A stretch of DNA of 64,000 bases from Deinococcus cellulosilyticus NBRC 106333 = KACC 11606 (GTDB taxonomy: Bacteria > Deinococcota > Deinococci > Deinococcales > Deinococcaceae): assembly GCF_007990775.1 (NCBI RefSeq), contig NZ_BJXB01000021.1, forward strand, positions 37,701 through 101,700, in the 5' to 3' direction. The notes under the pieces were generated by a model. That model made no database searches. It was not told where the DNA came from and saw nothing but the letters and a program-made list of their open reading frames with translations. Numbering within the stretch: the first letter of the stretch is position 1; each line of letters opens with the position of its first letter. Below are positions 7,780-15,603 of this stretch, piece by piece. The translations under genes were made by a program, and so were the position numbers.

Positions 7780-8192
7780 GTTGGATCACCCTTCAACTGG
7801 TTTAAGAGATGCCAGTGGTCCAGAAGGCCCCAGCGTTCCATCAGAAAGCCATCCCTGAATTTCAGGATGTCCACCACCTCCAGAGAAACCCTGCGTCTGG
7901 TGCACGGCAGGCCAGCAAAAGTGCCAACGTGCATGCCCGACCAGGTGCTGCGGCACACCACCAACTCCTGAAAAGCCCGGAATTCCTGCACCTGGACTTC
8001 TAAACTTTCAAAGGAAGCGTGGAGTTCTGCGAAGAAGCGTTTCTCTCCCTCCAGGTCTGGAGGAAGGTGGGGGAGCCTCGGGTCGTGGTTGAGAAACTGC
8101 GGGCTGATCACGTCTTCGATGACGCTCAGGTTCCCCCGTTCCACCACCTCGTCCAGAAAGTGCTGGAAGATGCTGCGGTTCGCCTCGGACAT
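7776..8192 (-). CDS. SnoaL-like / ester cyclase family protein
   Basis: A 138-residue protein of the NTF2-like fold: an N-terminal helix (IFQHFLDEVVERGN), then FLNHDPRLP, strands with a GTFAGLP turn, and FRDGFLMERWGLLDHWHLLNQL at the end, the typical SnoaL finish. Members include polyketide cyclases and many uncharacterised small enzymes. AGAGGT lies 7 bases before the ATG. It is the first gene of the four-gene minus-strand operon, whose promoter must lie within 8193-8463. Confidence 0.78.
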   Translation of the reverse strand: MSEANRSIFQHFLDEVVERGNLSVIEDVISPQFLNHDPRLPHLPPDLEGEKRFFAELHASFESLEVQVQEFRAFQELVVCRSTWSGMHVGTFAGLPCTRRRVSLEVVDILKFRDGFLMERWGLLDHWHLLNQLKGDPT

Positions 8193-8463
8193 GCCCTGAC
8201 CTCTTGAGAGACAGTGTGCATTCCGGGGTGTGAAAGAAACGTCAAAGATGCTCAGAGGGTTTGATGGCCTTTTTGACAGTGGCCTGACCCGAGGTGAATT
8301 TTTAAACAGTAAATTTTAATTGTAGGGATTCCAGCAATGTTTTGCCATGAGGAAAAACCCCAGTAGGTTTGTGCACCATTTTCCCTGAGAGTAAGACTGG
8401 TACGTTTTCAATCTTCAGACCCGGCCTTCAGCCCCCTTCATTGTCAGGATCACAGGTGATGTC

Positions 8464-8931
8464 ATGAGCGAAAACACAAACGGCCCAACTCCGGGCATCA
8501 AACTCACCGTCTCGGGGTCAGGGTACCTGATCACCTCCGAGGGTTACACCCTTTATCGCTTTCTGCCCCTTTACATGCAGAAAAACAATCTGGGCCAGAT
8601 CACCAAAGCCCAGCTGACCTGGGGCGATGAGTGGCCTGCCCTCATTCAGCCCTTGATTTTCCAGTATGTTCCTCTGCCTGCCCCTGCCACTGCAGGCCCT
8701 GGTGTCACCGGAGCCATTGAGGATTTTGAACGCACCGATGGAAAATACGGATACAAACAGGTCACTTACAATGGCTGGTGGCTGTACATTTTCACAGAAG
8801 ACCGTGCTGGAGAAGTCAGAGGGATCGTTCCGGGCTTGTGGGATGTGGTTCCAGCAGATGTAGAACCTCTGTTGCCTCTGGATGAGGATGATGTTGGCGG
8901 TCCCCCACCCATTCTTGTTGGTGGTCCTTGA
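8464..8931 (+). CDS. Secreted-repeat (Lipoprotein_15-like) domain protein without signal peptide
   Basis: A 155-residue protein. GYLITSEGYTLYRF, LTWGDEWPALIQP and YNGWWLYIFTEDRAGEVRG follow the pattern of the secreted repeat family (COG4315), in which the W-P-L and YNGWPLY motifs recur. Family members normally carry a signal peptide or lipobox, but this N-terminus (MSENTNGPTPG) is hydrophilic, so it may be cytoplasmic or N-terminally altered. The tail is Pro/Gly/Asp-rich. AGGTGAT precedes the ATG. Its last 116 bases overlap, convergently, the 3' end of the large regulator gene. Confidence 0.7.
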   Translation: MSENTNGPTPGIKLTVSGSGYLITSEGYTLYRFLPLYMQKNNLGQITKAQLTWGDEWPALIQPLIFQYVPLPAPATAGPGVTGAIEDFERTDGKYGYKQVTYNGWWLYIFTEDRAGEVRGIVPGLWDVVPADVEPLLPLDEDDVGGPPPILVGGP

Positions 8932-11647
8932 AGACCATCCATTCCACTGCTTCCAGTAAAACCTTCATGTAGCTCTTCTCAAAAAGCTGATTCTCAGGGG
9001 CACTCCCCTCCGAGTCAGCCAATCTTTTTTTCAACCTTTCCCACCTATATGTGCTCATGAAGGGATAGTCAATCACCTTTTTCAAAAAGTCATGATGGAC
9101 CATCTCTTTAAACGAGGCGATAAAACACAATAATAGAGCTAAACTGTATCTGTCTCTCGATGATCTCATTCTATATATTAATTCGAACAAATCATAATTT
9201 TGATCTAGATTATTTATTACTTGGACAACTTTCAAGCTGTTATACATACTAATATTGTTATTGATTTGCGCTATTCCCATAGCATATAGCAGATCATTAC
9301 TATCATCTGCAAATGAAGATATATCGAACATAAACTCATATTTTTTGCAAACAGCGTGCAAATATATATCCATAAATTCGTTATTTCTTGCCTCCTCTGA
9401 TATTTGATCCATATACAATATATACCTCCGATCATCATCAATTCTAAATAAAATTATATTTTTAACATAATTTATATATAAATCTTGATACAGGTTTAAT
9501 TTATCTAATCTTTTTTCAAGTTTTTCCATTATATCTTTAGCCAAATTGTTTTTATCATTCTCACTTAGAATCAGACAGTAATTTATACCATATAAAAACA
9601 CTCTACCCTTATCACCTACCAAGATAGCCAAACTAAAAGCCTTCATATAGTATTCTTCAGAGACCCGATAATTACATACCGCCATAGCAACAGACGCTTT
9701 AATATTATAAACTTTCATTAAAACCTCTCTATCCATATCATGATCATCTAGCATTTCACAGATCCTAATTGCCTCACTATTTATTCCGATCCTGAAGCAT
9801 AACCATGCGTATTCTATAAAGATATCAGGAAACTCTATTATTTTAATTGATCTGATGATATCTGAGTAAAATTGCAAGCCGATATGATAAAAACCAGAAG
9901 TGTCAAACATTTTCAAAAGTGGTAAGGTTTTTACTGTCGAGGAATGCAAAATTCTTCTGATGATTTCCATGAGATCCGGAATGGCTCCTGCAAACTCCAT
10001 CAGTTGTTGACCAGGCGTTGCATCCATTGTATCCAGCAAATGCAGATGGTATTCCTGGTACTTCTGGCCAACCTCTGCTGGTGCATCTGGAATAAATCCA
10101 CGCAATACCGGAGGTACCCGAAAACGCTGTCCGGGCTCCATCTGCAGCATGGATTTCCGCACAAGTTGCTGCAAAGTCCTGAGCTGCACCCCACTGACGA
10201 TCACCGCAGCCTCTCTGGTGAAACTGCCCAGAAAACAATTCAGATTGGTCAGGGCCTGCTTTTCCTGTTCTGAAAGCAGATTCCAGCTGGCCTCAAAAAT
10301 GGGTTTTAAACTCTGAGGGTCCCCTTCGGGGTCCACCACCTGCTGTACTTCCTCGCGAATCTCTTTCAAAGAAAGAATCTGGGTCCAGCTGGAAGCCATT
10401 TCCAGCGCCAGAGGAAGGCCACTGAGGGCAGCGCACAGATGCACCACATCCTGCGCATCTTCAGGCCGAATTTTGAAAGCTGCATGGTTTCGTTTTGCGT
10501 GCTTCTCAAAACACTGCACTGCCGGGTGATTCATGACCTCGCTGAGGCCCATGCCACGGTACTCCTGAATGCTGAAAGGCTCCAGCTTCAAAAGGCTCTC
10601 CTCTGGAAGCTGCAAGGGTTGCCTGCAGGTCACAATCACCCGCAGGTCAGGGAAACGCAGCCAGTTCTGCAGGTGGTCCAGTCCAGAAAGCTGGTCTGCC
10701 CCATCAATCACCACGATGCCCTTGTGGTATCTCAGGGTGTCGGTGAGGCCCACCCAGGGATCTGCCTGCTGCACATTCAGACCCAGCTGGTGCAGCAGGC
10801 CACTGGCGTCTTTCAGGCCATCTGCCTTGAGCCAGAGGGTGTCCTCAGGATGATGCTCAGCACAATAAGCCCGCACCAGGGTGCTCTTTCCCACCCCACC
10901 CAGACCTGTGATGGTCACAATCGCTGGAGGGATCTGCTGAAGGCGCTCATGCAGGAGTTGAAGTTCCTGATCCCGCCCCACAAAGACCTGCACGGGACGG
11001 ATGGCGGTCTGCAGGTTGGTCTTCTGGGGCACCTGCAAGGTGGTCAGGTCCACACCCAGTTCTGCAGCTTCTTTGAGGACCCGGTGTTCCAGGTACCCTT
11101 CCAGTCCCAGCGTGTATAAAAAACGCAGCATCTCCAGTGTGGGTGGAGGGGCACCATCAATCTGGAAAAACTGCTCTGCCAGGGCCTGAAACTGGTCTGG
11201 CATGGAATAACGCACCTTCTGCGCCTCGTACAGAACAGACCACTGCACCAGAGAGGCCAGTTTTTCGCGGGTCTCGAAAATCCAGTCTTCAAGTTCGGTG
11301 CTGGAGTTCTTCAGGTCAAGTCCCTTCAGGAAAGCCCCTGAGTACAGCTTGATCACCTCGCTGTACTGTTGTTGCTGGTAGAACTGGGTCAATTCCTGGG
11401 CGTCGGTGTGGATCAGGGACTCCACCTGATTTTGCACCGATCTGAAGAGGTCCTTGCCCAGACCCTGCAGATAACTGAGGGCCACACGCAGACTGGTTGC
11501 CGGGTCGGCAGCTTCGGGCCAGAAGAGCATCTGCAGGTGTTTGCGGTCCTGTTTGCCTTCCAGGGCCAGATAGCAGAGCAGAAGCAGGTTCTTGGGTTTG
11601 ATCGGTTTGATGCCTGCTTCGAGTGCGCCCAGCGTCTGTACGTGCAT
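8816..11647 (-). CDS. SARP/STAND-type regulator: BTAD, NTPase and TPR-like C-terminus
   Basis: A 943-residue protein. Residues 1-95 follow the SARP layout (short winged-helix with IKPKNLLLLCYLALEG), residues about 95-205 look like the BTAD helical domain, and residues about 225-500 form a STAND NTPase with Walker A GLGGVGKST and a Walker B-like strand GIVVIDGAD. The last 360 residues look like helical repeats. Bases 9040-9910 (residues about 580-870) are extremely AT-rich (10 G+C in 9421-9480) and rich in I, N, Y, D and K, while both flanks are GC-rich. TACCCT sits 6 bases before the ATG, so it may be leaderless. It is divergent from the operon at 11780, a likely target. Confidence 0.82.
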   Translation of the reverse strand: MHVQTLGALEAGIKPIKPKNLLLLCYLALEGKQDRKHLQMLFWPEAADPATSLRVALSYLQGLGKDLFRSVQNQVESLIHTDAQELTQFYQQQQYSEVIKLYSGAFLKGLDLKNSSTELEDWIFETREKLASLVQWSVLYEAQKVRYSMPDQFQALAEQFFQIDGAPPPTLEMLRFLYTLGLEGYLEHRVLKEAAELGVDLTTLQVPQKTNLQTAIRPVQVFVGRDQELQLLHERLQQIPPAIVTITGLGGVGKSTLVRAYCAEHHPEDTLWLKADGLKDASGLLHQLGLNVQQADPWVGLTDTLRYHKGIVVIDGADQLSGLDHLQNWLRFPDLRVIVTCRQPLQLPEESLLKLEPFSIQEYRGMGLSEVMNHPAVQCFEKHAKRNHAAFKIRPEDAQDVVHLCAALSGLPLALEMASSWTQILSLKEIREEVQQVVDPEGDPQSLKPIFEASWNLLSEQEKQALTNLNCFLGSFTREAAVIVSGVQLRTLQQLVRKSMLQMEPGQRFRVPPVLRGFIPDAPAEVGQKYQEYHLHLLDTMDATPGQQLMEFAGAIPDLMEIIRRILHSSTVKTLPLLKMFDTSGFYHIGLQFYSDIIRSIKIIEFPDIFIEYAWLCFRIGINSEAIRICEMLDDHDMDREVLMKVYNIKASVAMAVCNYRVSEEYYMKAFSLAILVGDKGRVFLYGINYCLILSENDKNNLAKDIMEKLEKRLDKLNLYQDLYINYVKNIILFRIDDDRRYILYMDQISEEARNNEFMDIYLHAVCKKYEFMFDISSFADDSNDLLYAMGIAQINNNISMYNSLKVVQVINNLDQNYDLFELIYRMRSSRDRYSLALLLCFIASFKEMVHHDFLKKVIDYPFMSTYRWERLKKRLADSEGSAPENQLFEKSYMKVLLEAVEWMVFKDHQQEWVGDRQHHPHPEATEVLHLLEPHPTSPERSL
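9040..9910. other. AT-rich block inside the SARP-type regulator gene
   Basis: Base composition changes abruptly from GC-rich to very AT-rich and back while the reading frame stays open throughout. The encoded residues are unlike the rest of the protein in composition (many I, N, Y, D, K). Boundaries are judged by eye to within about 50 bases. Confidence 0.8.
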
Positions 11648-11728
11648 GCCTTCAGGGTAGGGTGTCTTGCCCAGTGAGGTGCTCAGGGAAAACCCTTATT
11701 GCAGTTGTGCACATTTCCTGATTGGCCG

Positions 11729-11745
11729 TTAACGCCCTGTTAACA
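11729..11745. promoter_or_regulatory. PhoP/OmpR-type direct repeat upstream of the two-gene operon
   Basis: TTAACG-CCCTG-TTAACA: two half-sites with an 11-base period, one helical turn apart, as bound head-to-tail by OmpR-family regulators (Bacillus PhoP uses TTAACA-N5-TTAACA). A close copy (shared context GGCYGTTAAC and TGTTAACACCT) lies at 36580-36596 beside an OmpR-type two-component pair. Confidence 0.55.
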
Positions 11746-11779
11746 CCTGAATGGGCACACTGATGCCAGGAGGATCACC

Positions 11780-12877
11780 ATGCTCGCGCCCGACCACACC
11801 CTGATTCAAGAGGCACTGACCGAACACCTCAACCTGCACCACCAGTTGAAATTGAAACTGCATGCCCTCACCACCCTCAACCTGCAGGGCCAGCATGACC
11901 TCTCCCAGAGCATCCTGCACAGCGTGAAACATGACGTCCTGAACGCCGGACTGAAACTCCTTCCTGAATTCTCCCTGCTCACCCCACGCAGCTACATGGA
12001 GTACACCGTGCAGCTTGAGCGCTCCCTCAAACAGCTGCGCCCCATCATGCAGCATGTGGTGGCCCATCAGGCCGGGGTGCCCTCCGAAGAACAAAAACAG
12101 CACCTCATCCATGAAATCCTGCGCCTCAAAAAAGCTTCGGAACAGCAGCACCTGCGCCACATCGAACTGAGAAAACAACTGAACCAGCTCCTCACCCCCC
12201 TCAGGCAGCACTTCATGGACCTCAGCACCCTCCTCGAAGACCGCCTGAGTGCCGAAGGGGAGGAGCAGCACACCATCGAACACCTGCAATCCCAGCTTCA
12301 GCTTCTGGTGCAGAAACTCGGGCGGGACGCGGCAGAAGCCACCCCCTCCTCCATCACCTTTGGGACCCCGGTGCATGGCCTGACCCTGCGCCTGCGTTTC
12401 CAGCAATACCAGGAGGAAGCCCCTGTGGGACAGCTCGGGGTCACGGTCTCCTGCCTGGGGGTGGCTCTTGGAAGCCAGCTTCTGACCCCCGAACTGCAAA
12501 GGGACCTGGACCTGCTGAATTCTGGCATGCAGCACCTGCACCTTGAGCAGCAACTGCTGGTGGTGGCCCACGGGGCCAGAGATTTCGTGAAAGGCCTCCT
12601 CAAGACCGTTCGACGCGCCGATGAGCATCAGGCAGCCCAGGCTTACCTGTGGACCATCAACAGCAAACTTCTGGATGCCCTGCTCGACACGCTGACCCAG
12701 CCACAAATTCGGGTGCAGACCATCAAACTGCTGCACTCCCTGCTGTCTGCAAGTCCAGCATGGCAGAAGGTCAGTGAGTTTGCCCTGCAAAGCCAGAGCA
12801 CCACCACCCACCTGACCGAGGTCATCACCCTGCCCCCTGTGATGCTGGCGGCCTCCACAAGCATGCAGGGCGCATGA
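11780..12877 (+). CDS. Uncharacterised long helical protein
   Basis: A 365-residue protein I do not recognise. Residues 1-190 are strongly helical and rich in L, H and Q with heptad-like spacing (for example QLERSLKQLRPIMQH and LRKQLNQLLTPLRQH). There is a less helical, more hydrophobic middle (residues about 205-240, GQLGVTVSCLGVALG), then more helices. Long helices around a hydrophobic insertion recall alpha-pore-forming toxins, but there is no signal peptide and this is shape only. AGGAGG precedes the ATG by 7 bases. Its stop overlaps the next start (ATGA), so both proteins are co-produced. The promoter region carries a PhoP-type direct repeat. Confidence 0.72.
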   Translation: MLAPDHTLIQEALTEHLNLHHQLKLKLHALTTLNLQGQHDLSQSILHSVKHDVLNAGLKLLPEFSLLTPRSYMEYTVQLERSLKQLRPIMQHVVAHQAGVPSEEQKQHLIHEILRLKKASEQQHLRHIELRKQLNQLLTPLRQHFMDLSTLLEDRLSAEGEEQHTIEHLQSQLQLLVQKLGRDAAEATPSSITFGTPVHGLTLRLRFQQYQEEAPVGQLGVTVSCLGVALGSQLLTPELQRDLDLLNSGMQHLHLEQQLLVVAHGARDFVKGLLKTVRRADEHQAAQAYLWTINSKLLDALLDTLTQPQIRVQTIKLLHSLLSASPAWQKVSEFALQSQSTTTHLTEVITLPPVMLAASTSMQGA

Positions 12878-13644
12878 TGCCCCCCGAAATGGACTTCTGG
12901 CCCACCCCCCAAGACCCACCCTGGAGGCCCCACATGCTGGAAACCGTGACAGACCTGCTCATCTCCCCACCCAACCTCGGGGATTTCAACCCCCAGAGCA
13001 CCCTGACCCCCAGCGGTTGCCCCATCGAGTGGACTTTTGCCTCACACCCCGAGACGTTGCGCTACACCCTGGACCTGCATGCCAGACAGATCCCGGAACA
13101 CCTCAGACCCCTGATGCCAGGGTTGACCTACTGCTGGGTACACATCCAGAAAACCGGAAGCCACACCCGCCACCAGCTTCTGAAACTCCACAACTGGAAC
13201 GACCCTGACCCCCTCTACCTGGAAGATTGCGTGCCTGTGCTTTCTGGTTTTCATCAGGTGGCACCTGCCACAGAAACCCACTACCTGCATCAGGAGCCCA
13301 CCCCACAGAGCCTGGAGATGCTGCTGCAAGACCAGCACAGCCCCCACCTCCCTGCCTTCTGGAACGACCTGCGCTTCCTGAGCGGGCACCCCACCCGCAC
13401 CCTGCCCCGCAAATCCCCCATCACGCTTGTGATGCAGCAAAACAGCATCGCCGTGCAAGTCCCTGCCTCTGTCCTCTTCCCGGATGAACAGGTGGCCAGA
13501 CGCAAAGTCGGACAGTGGTTCATCCACCGGGGTTACACCGAAGCCATGCAGCACTCGGGCCTGATGCACACCACCCTGGGATGGGAATTCACCCCCACGC
13601 GCCTGGTTCGCACGGTGGGGGTCACTTTAAGGAACTGGAGGTGA
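12874..13644 (+). CDS. Uncharacterised protein, second gene of the operon
   Basis: A 256-residue soluble protein, not recognised. It is rich in P, H and T, with many short proline-flanked segments (FWPTPQDPPWRPHM, SHPETLRYTLDLHARQIP) and a more ordered C-terminal third (ARRKVGQWFIHRGYTEAMQHSG). No membrane segment or signal peptide is visible. It begins inside the stop codon of the previous gene (ATGA overlap), and the TyrRS gene converges 12 bases after its end. The overlap suggests a functional pair with the helical protein. Confidence 0.7.
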   Translation: MMPPEMDFWPTPQDPPWRPHMLETVTDLLISPPNLGDFNPQSTLTPSGCPIEWTFASHPETLRYTLDLHARQIPEHLRPLMPGLTYCWVHIQKTGSHTRHQLLKLHNWNDPDPLYLEDCVPVLSGFHQVAPATETHYLHQEPTPQSLEMLLQDQHSPHLPAFWNDLRFLSGHPTRTLPRKSPITLVMQQNSIAVQVPASVLFPDEQVARRKVGQWFIHRGYTEAMQHSGLMHTTLGWEFTPTRLVRTVGVTLRNWR

Positions 13645-13656
13645 TGGGGGGATCTT

Positions 13657-15279
13657 TTACCTGCTCAGTCGAGCAAACCTGTCCTTGCCCCTTTGAAGCA
13701 CCACAGGCTCAGACAGGTCCAGGAATGCCTGAGGGTCCGTGAAGGTTTCACCGTTCAGCTTGATGCCCTTCTGCTCCACGAAACGGCGGGCTTCCTTGTT
13801 GCTGGTGGCCAGACCTCCGAGCACGATCAATTTCAGGATGCCCACTTTGCCTGCCTCGTTGAAGTCTGCTTCAGGGACAGTGGTGGTCTGCAGATCGTCC
13901 GGGATGCCCCCCTTGGCAATTTGTTCATACCGCTCTTTTGCAACTTCAAATTTACTTTGAATTTCTAGCCAGTCTTTAAAAATAGCAGTATCTTTATTTT
14001 TTAATGCTAATTCTATTATACTATTAGTCTCTTTGATTAACATTTCTCGGAAAATATCAAAATTGTTATGAAATTTAATAATAATGTTATGATATCTCTG
14101 CTTTTCATTTATATCCGTAAATTCCATTCGTGACAATTCATCAATAAGGTTAGGAAGCTCCTGTATTTGATCACAGAGGTTCTTTATTGACTGTACCGTC
14201 TGAGAAGGCAAGTTATTTGTATTATGGGTTAAAATAAATCTAAGACCAGGTAAAAGTTCATATAAATCTCGTAGTCCTTTCAGAAATTTGCCGGTGTTAC
14301 CCGCTTTAGCTATATCAAAAATAGCAGTAAAGTCATCATACCTAAGAAGGGTGACCAGCGTAGATTCATCTGTTATGTCATATTTTCCATGAATCCAAGC
14401 AACCACTAATGTCGCCAAAATCCTATGTGACCTTATAGGGTGGAGAGTCAGAATGTTTTCAATAGTGTTAATAGAAAGATCGGTAAGCAGTGTGAAGTAG
14501 TTCTCCAGCAGGTTATCCGGTACCTTCATCAGCTTGGCGAACATCACATCTGGAGTGTCAGTCAGGCCGATGTAATTGTTCAGGCTCTTGGACATCTTCT
14601 CAACCCCATCCAGACCCACCAGCAAGGGCAGGGTGAGGACCACCTGGGGCTCCTGCTCGTACTGGCCTTGCAGGGTGCGGCCCACGAGGTTGTTGAACAG
14701 CTGATCGGTTCCACCCAGCTCCACATCCGCTTCGAGGGCCACGGAATCGTAACCCTGGGTCAGGGGGTACAGCAGTTCGTGCAGGCTGATGGGGGTGCCG
14801 CTCTGCAACCTCTTGGTGAAGTCGTCCCGCTCCAGAATGCGGGCCACGGTGTAACGGGAGGCCAGACGGATCACGTCAGCATACCCGAGGGGTTCGAGCC
14901 ACTCGCTGTTGTAGCGCAGTTCCAGCACCTCAGGGTCGTCCTTGAGGATCAATTTGCACTGCTCCAGGTAACTGTGGGCGTTCTGGCGGGTTTCCTCCAG
15001 GGTGAGGGGGGGACGGGTTTTGCTCTTGCCACTGGGGTCCCCGATCATGGCGGTGAAATCCCCGATCAGCATGATCACCTTGTGCCCGAGCTCCTGAAAT
15101 TGCCGCATCTTCTTGAGGATCACCGCATGCCCGAGGTGAAGGTCCGGGCGGGTGGGGTCGGCCCCAAGTTTGACGCGCAGTTGCTTGCCGGTTTCGATTT
15201 TCCTTTTCAGGTCCTCTTCGCTGATCAGGTCCACCGCGCCGCGTTTCAGAATCTCGATTTGCTGCTGTGCAGGAATCAT
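13657..15279 (-). CDS. tyrS: Tyrosyl-tRNA synthetase with an AT-rich in-frame insert
   Basis: A 540-residue class I synthetase that charges tRNA-Tyr. The HIGH-type motif is HLGHA (about residue 46), the KMSKS motif is intact (KMSKSLNNYIGL), and the C-terminal S4 RNA-binding domain is present (KEARRFVEQKGIKLNGE). Thermus-type relatives have about 430 residues. The surplus lies between the conserved SHRILATLVV and YEQIAKGGIPDD segments. This part (13935-14500) is AT-rich: 13 of 60 bases are G or C at 14041-14100. GAAGGAGA 5 bases before ATG fixes the start. A hairpin with nine T residues sits in the leader. Confidence 0.93.
   Translation of the reverse strand: MIPAQQQIEILKRGAVDLISEEDLKRKIETGKQLRVKLGADPTRPDLHLGHAVILKKMRQFQELGHKVIMLIGDFTAMIGDPSGKSKTRPPLTLEETRQNAHSYLEQCKLILKDDPEVLELRYNSEWLEPLGYADVIRLASRYTVARILERDDFTKRLQSGTPISLHELLYPLTQGYDSVALEADVELGGTDQLFNNLVGRTLQGQYEQEPQVVLTLPLLVGLDGVEKMSKSLNNYIGLTDTPDVMFAKLMKVPDNLLENYFTLLTDLSINTIENILTLHPIRSHRILATLVVAWIHGKYDITDESTLVTLLRYDDFTAIFDIAKAGNTGKFLKGLRDLYELLPGLRFILTHNTNNLPSQTVQSIKNLCDQIQELPNLIDELSRMEFTDINEKQRYHNIIIKFHNNFDIFREMLIKETNSIIELALKNKDTAIFKDWLEIQSKFEVAKERYEQIAKGGIPDDLQTTTVPEADFNEAGKVGILKLIVLGGLATSNKEARRFVEQKGIKLNGETFTDPQAFLDLSEPVVLQRGKDRFARLSR
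13935..14500. other. AT-rich block inside tyrS
   Basis: A sharp drop in G+C within an otherwise GC-rich essential gene, frame intact. It covers about 110 extra residues compared with my memory of the Thermus enzyme, plus short conserved flanks that are themselves written in AT-rich codons, so the composition change extends beyond the extra residues. Confidence 0.8.
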
Positions 15280-15292
15280 TCTCTTCTCCTTC

Positions 15293-15322
15293 AAAAAAAA
15301 ACCGTGCCGTTTCTCGGGCACG
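15293..15322 (-). terminator. Leader hairpin with T9 just upstream of tyrS (possible attenuator)
   Basis: On the minus strand CGTGCC/GGCACG closes an 8-base loop, then two bases and nine T residues, ending just before the tyrS ribosome-binding site. It lies inside the 5' leader, not after a gene. No T-box core sequence (AGGGUGG-type) is visible near it. Confidence 0.6.
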
Positions 15323-15460
15323 CCTTGGGGGGTTGGTTGAAAAGCAACAGTCCGCTTAAACGCCAATCCTTTTGGGCGCTGCAGCAGAATAATATCGCTT
15401 CTCGAACATGGGAACAGTCTAAAGGCTAAGTTCTGGAATCTCAAGGGCGTGGGCTATAAG

Positions 15461-15566
15461 GGCAGAAGGCTGAAAATGGTTTGCTCCTGCTCGACCAGAA
15501 ACGCGCAAGGCTCCTGCTGGTGCTGGAGAACGACTGAACTTCTGCCTTCTGCCTTCTGCCTTCTGC
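15461..15566. repeat. Inverted heptamer-repeat element (GCAGAAG / CTTCTGC)
   Basis: On the right are four perfect tandem copies of CTTCTGC (15539-15566); on the left the inverse GGCAGAAGGC (15461-15470). The 70 bases between show no gene. It lies between the divergent tyrS leader and MOSC gene. Confidence 0.65.
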
Positions 15567-15603
15567 TGCCCTCGGCTCTAGGCAAAACCCTGTAAAATCA
15601 AAC

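Noticed and set aside
8816..11647. Diversity-generating retroelement as source of the AT-rich block
   Set aside because: No reverse transcriptase or template repeat is seen, and the block is AT-rich throughout rather than altered at adenines only.
11780..12877. Pore-forming toxin assignment for the helical protein
   Set aside because: Only the helix-rich shape and a hydrophobic middle agree; no signal peptide and no motif supports it, so it stays unassigned.
13935..14500. Intein or intron in tyrS
   Set aside because: The extra part lacks the Cys/Ser start and His-Asn end of inteins and does not break the frame or show intron ends.
15280..15450. T-box riboswitch before tyrS
   Set aside because: The AGGGUGG-type core and a specifier loop could not be found; only the terminator-like hairpin is visible.
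15461..15566. CRISPR array
   Set aside because: Repeat unit is 7 bases in tandem with no spacers and no cas genes in the window.
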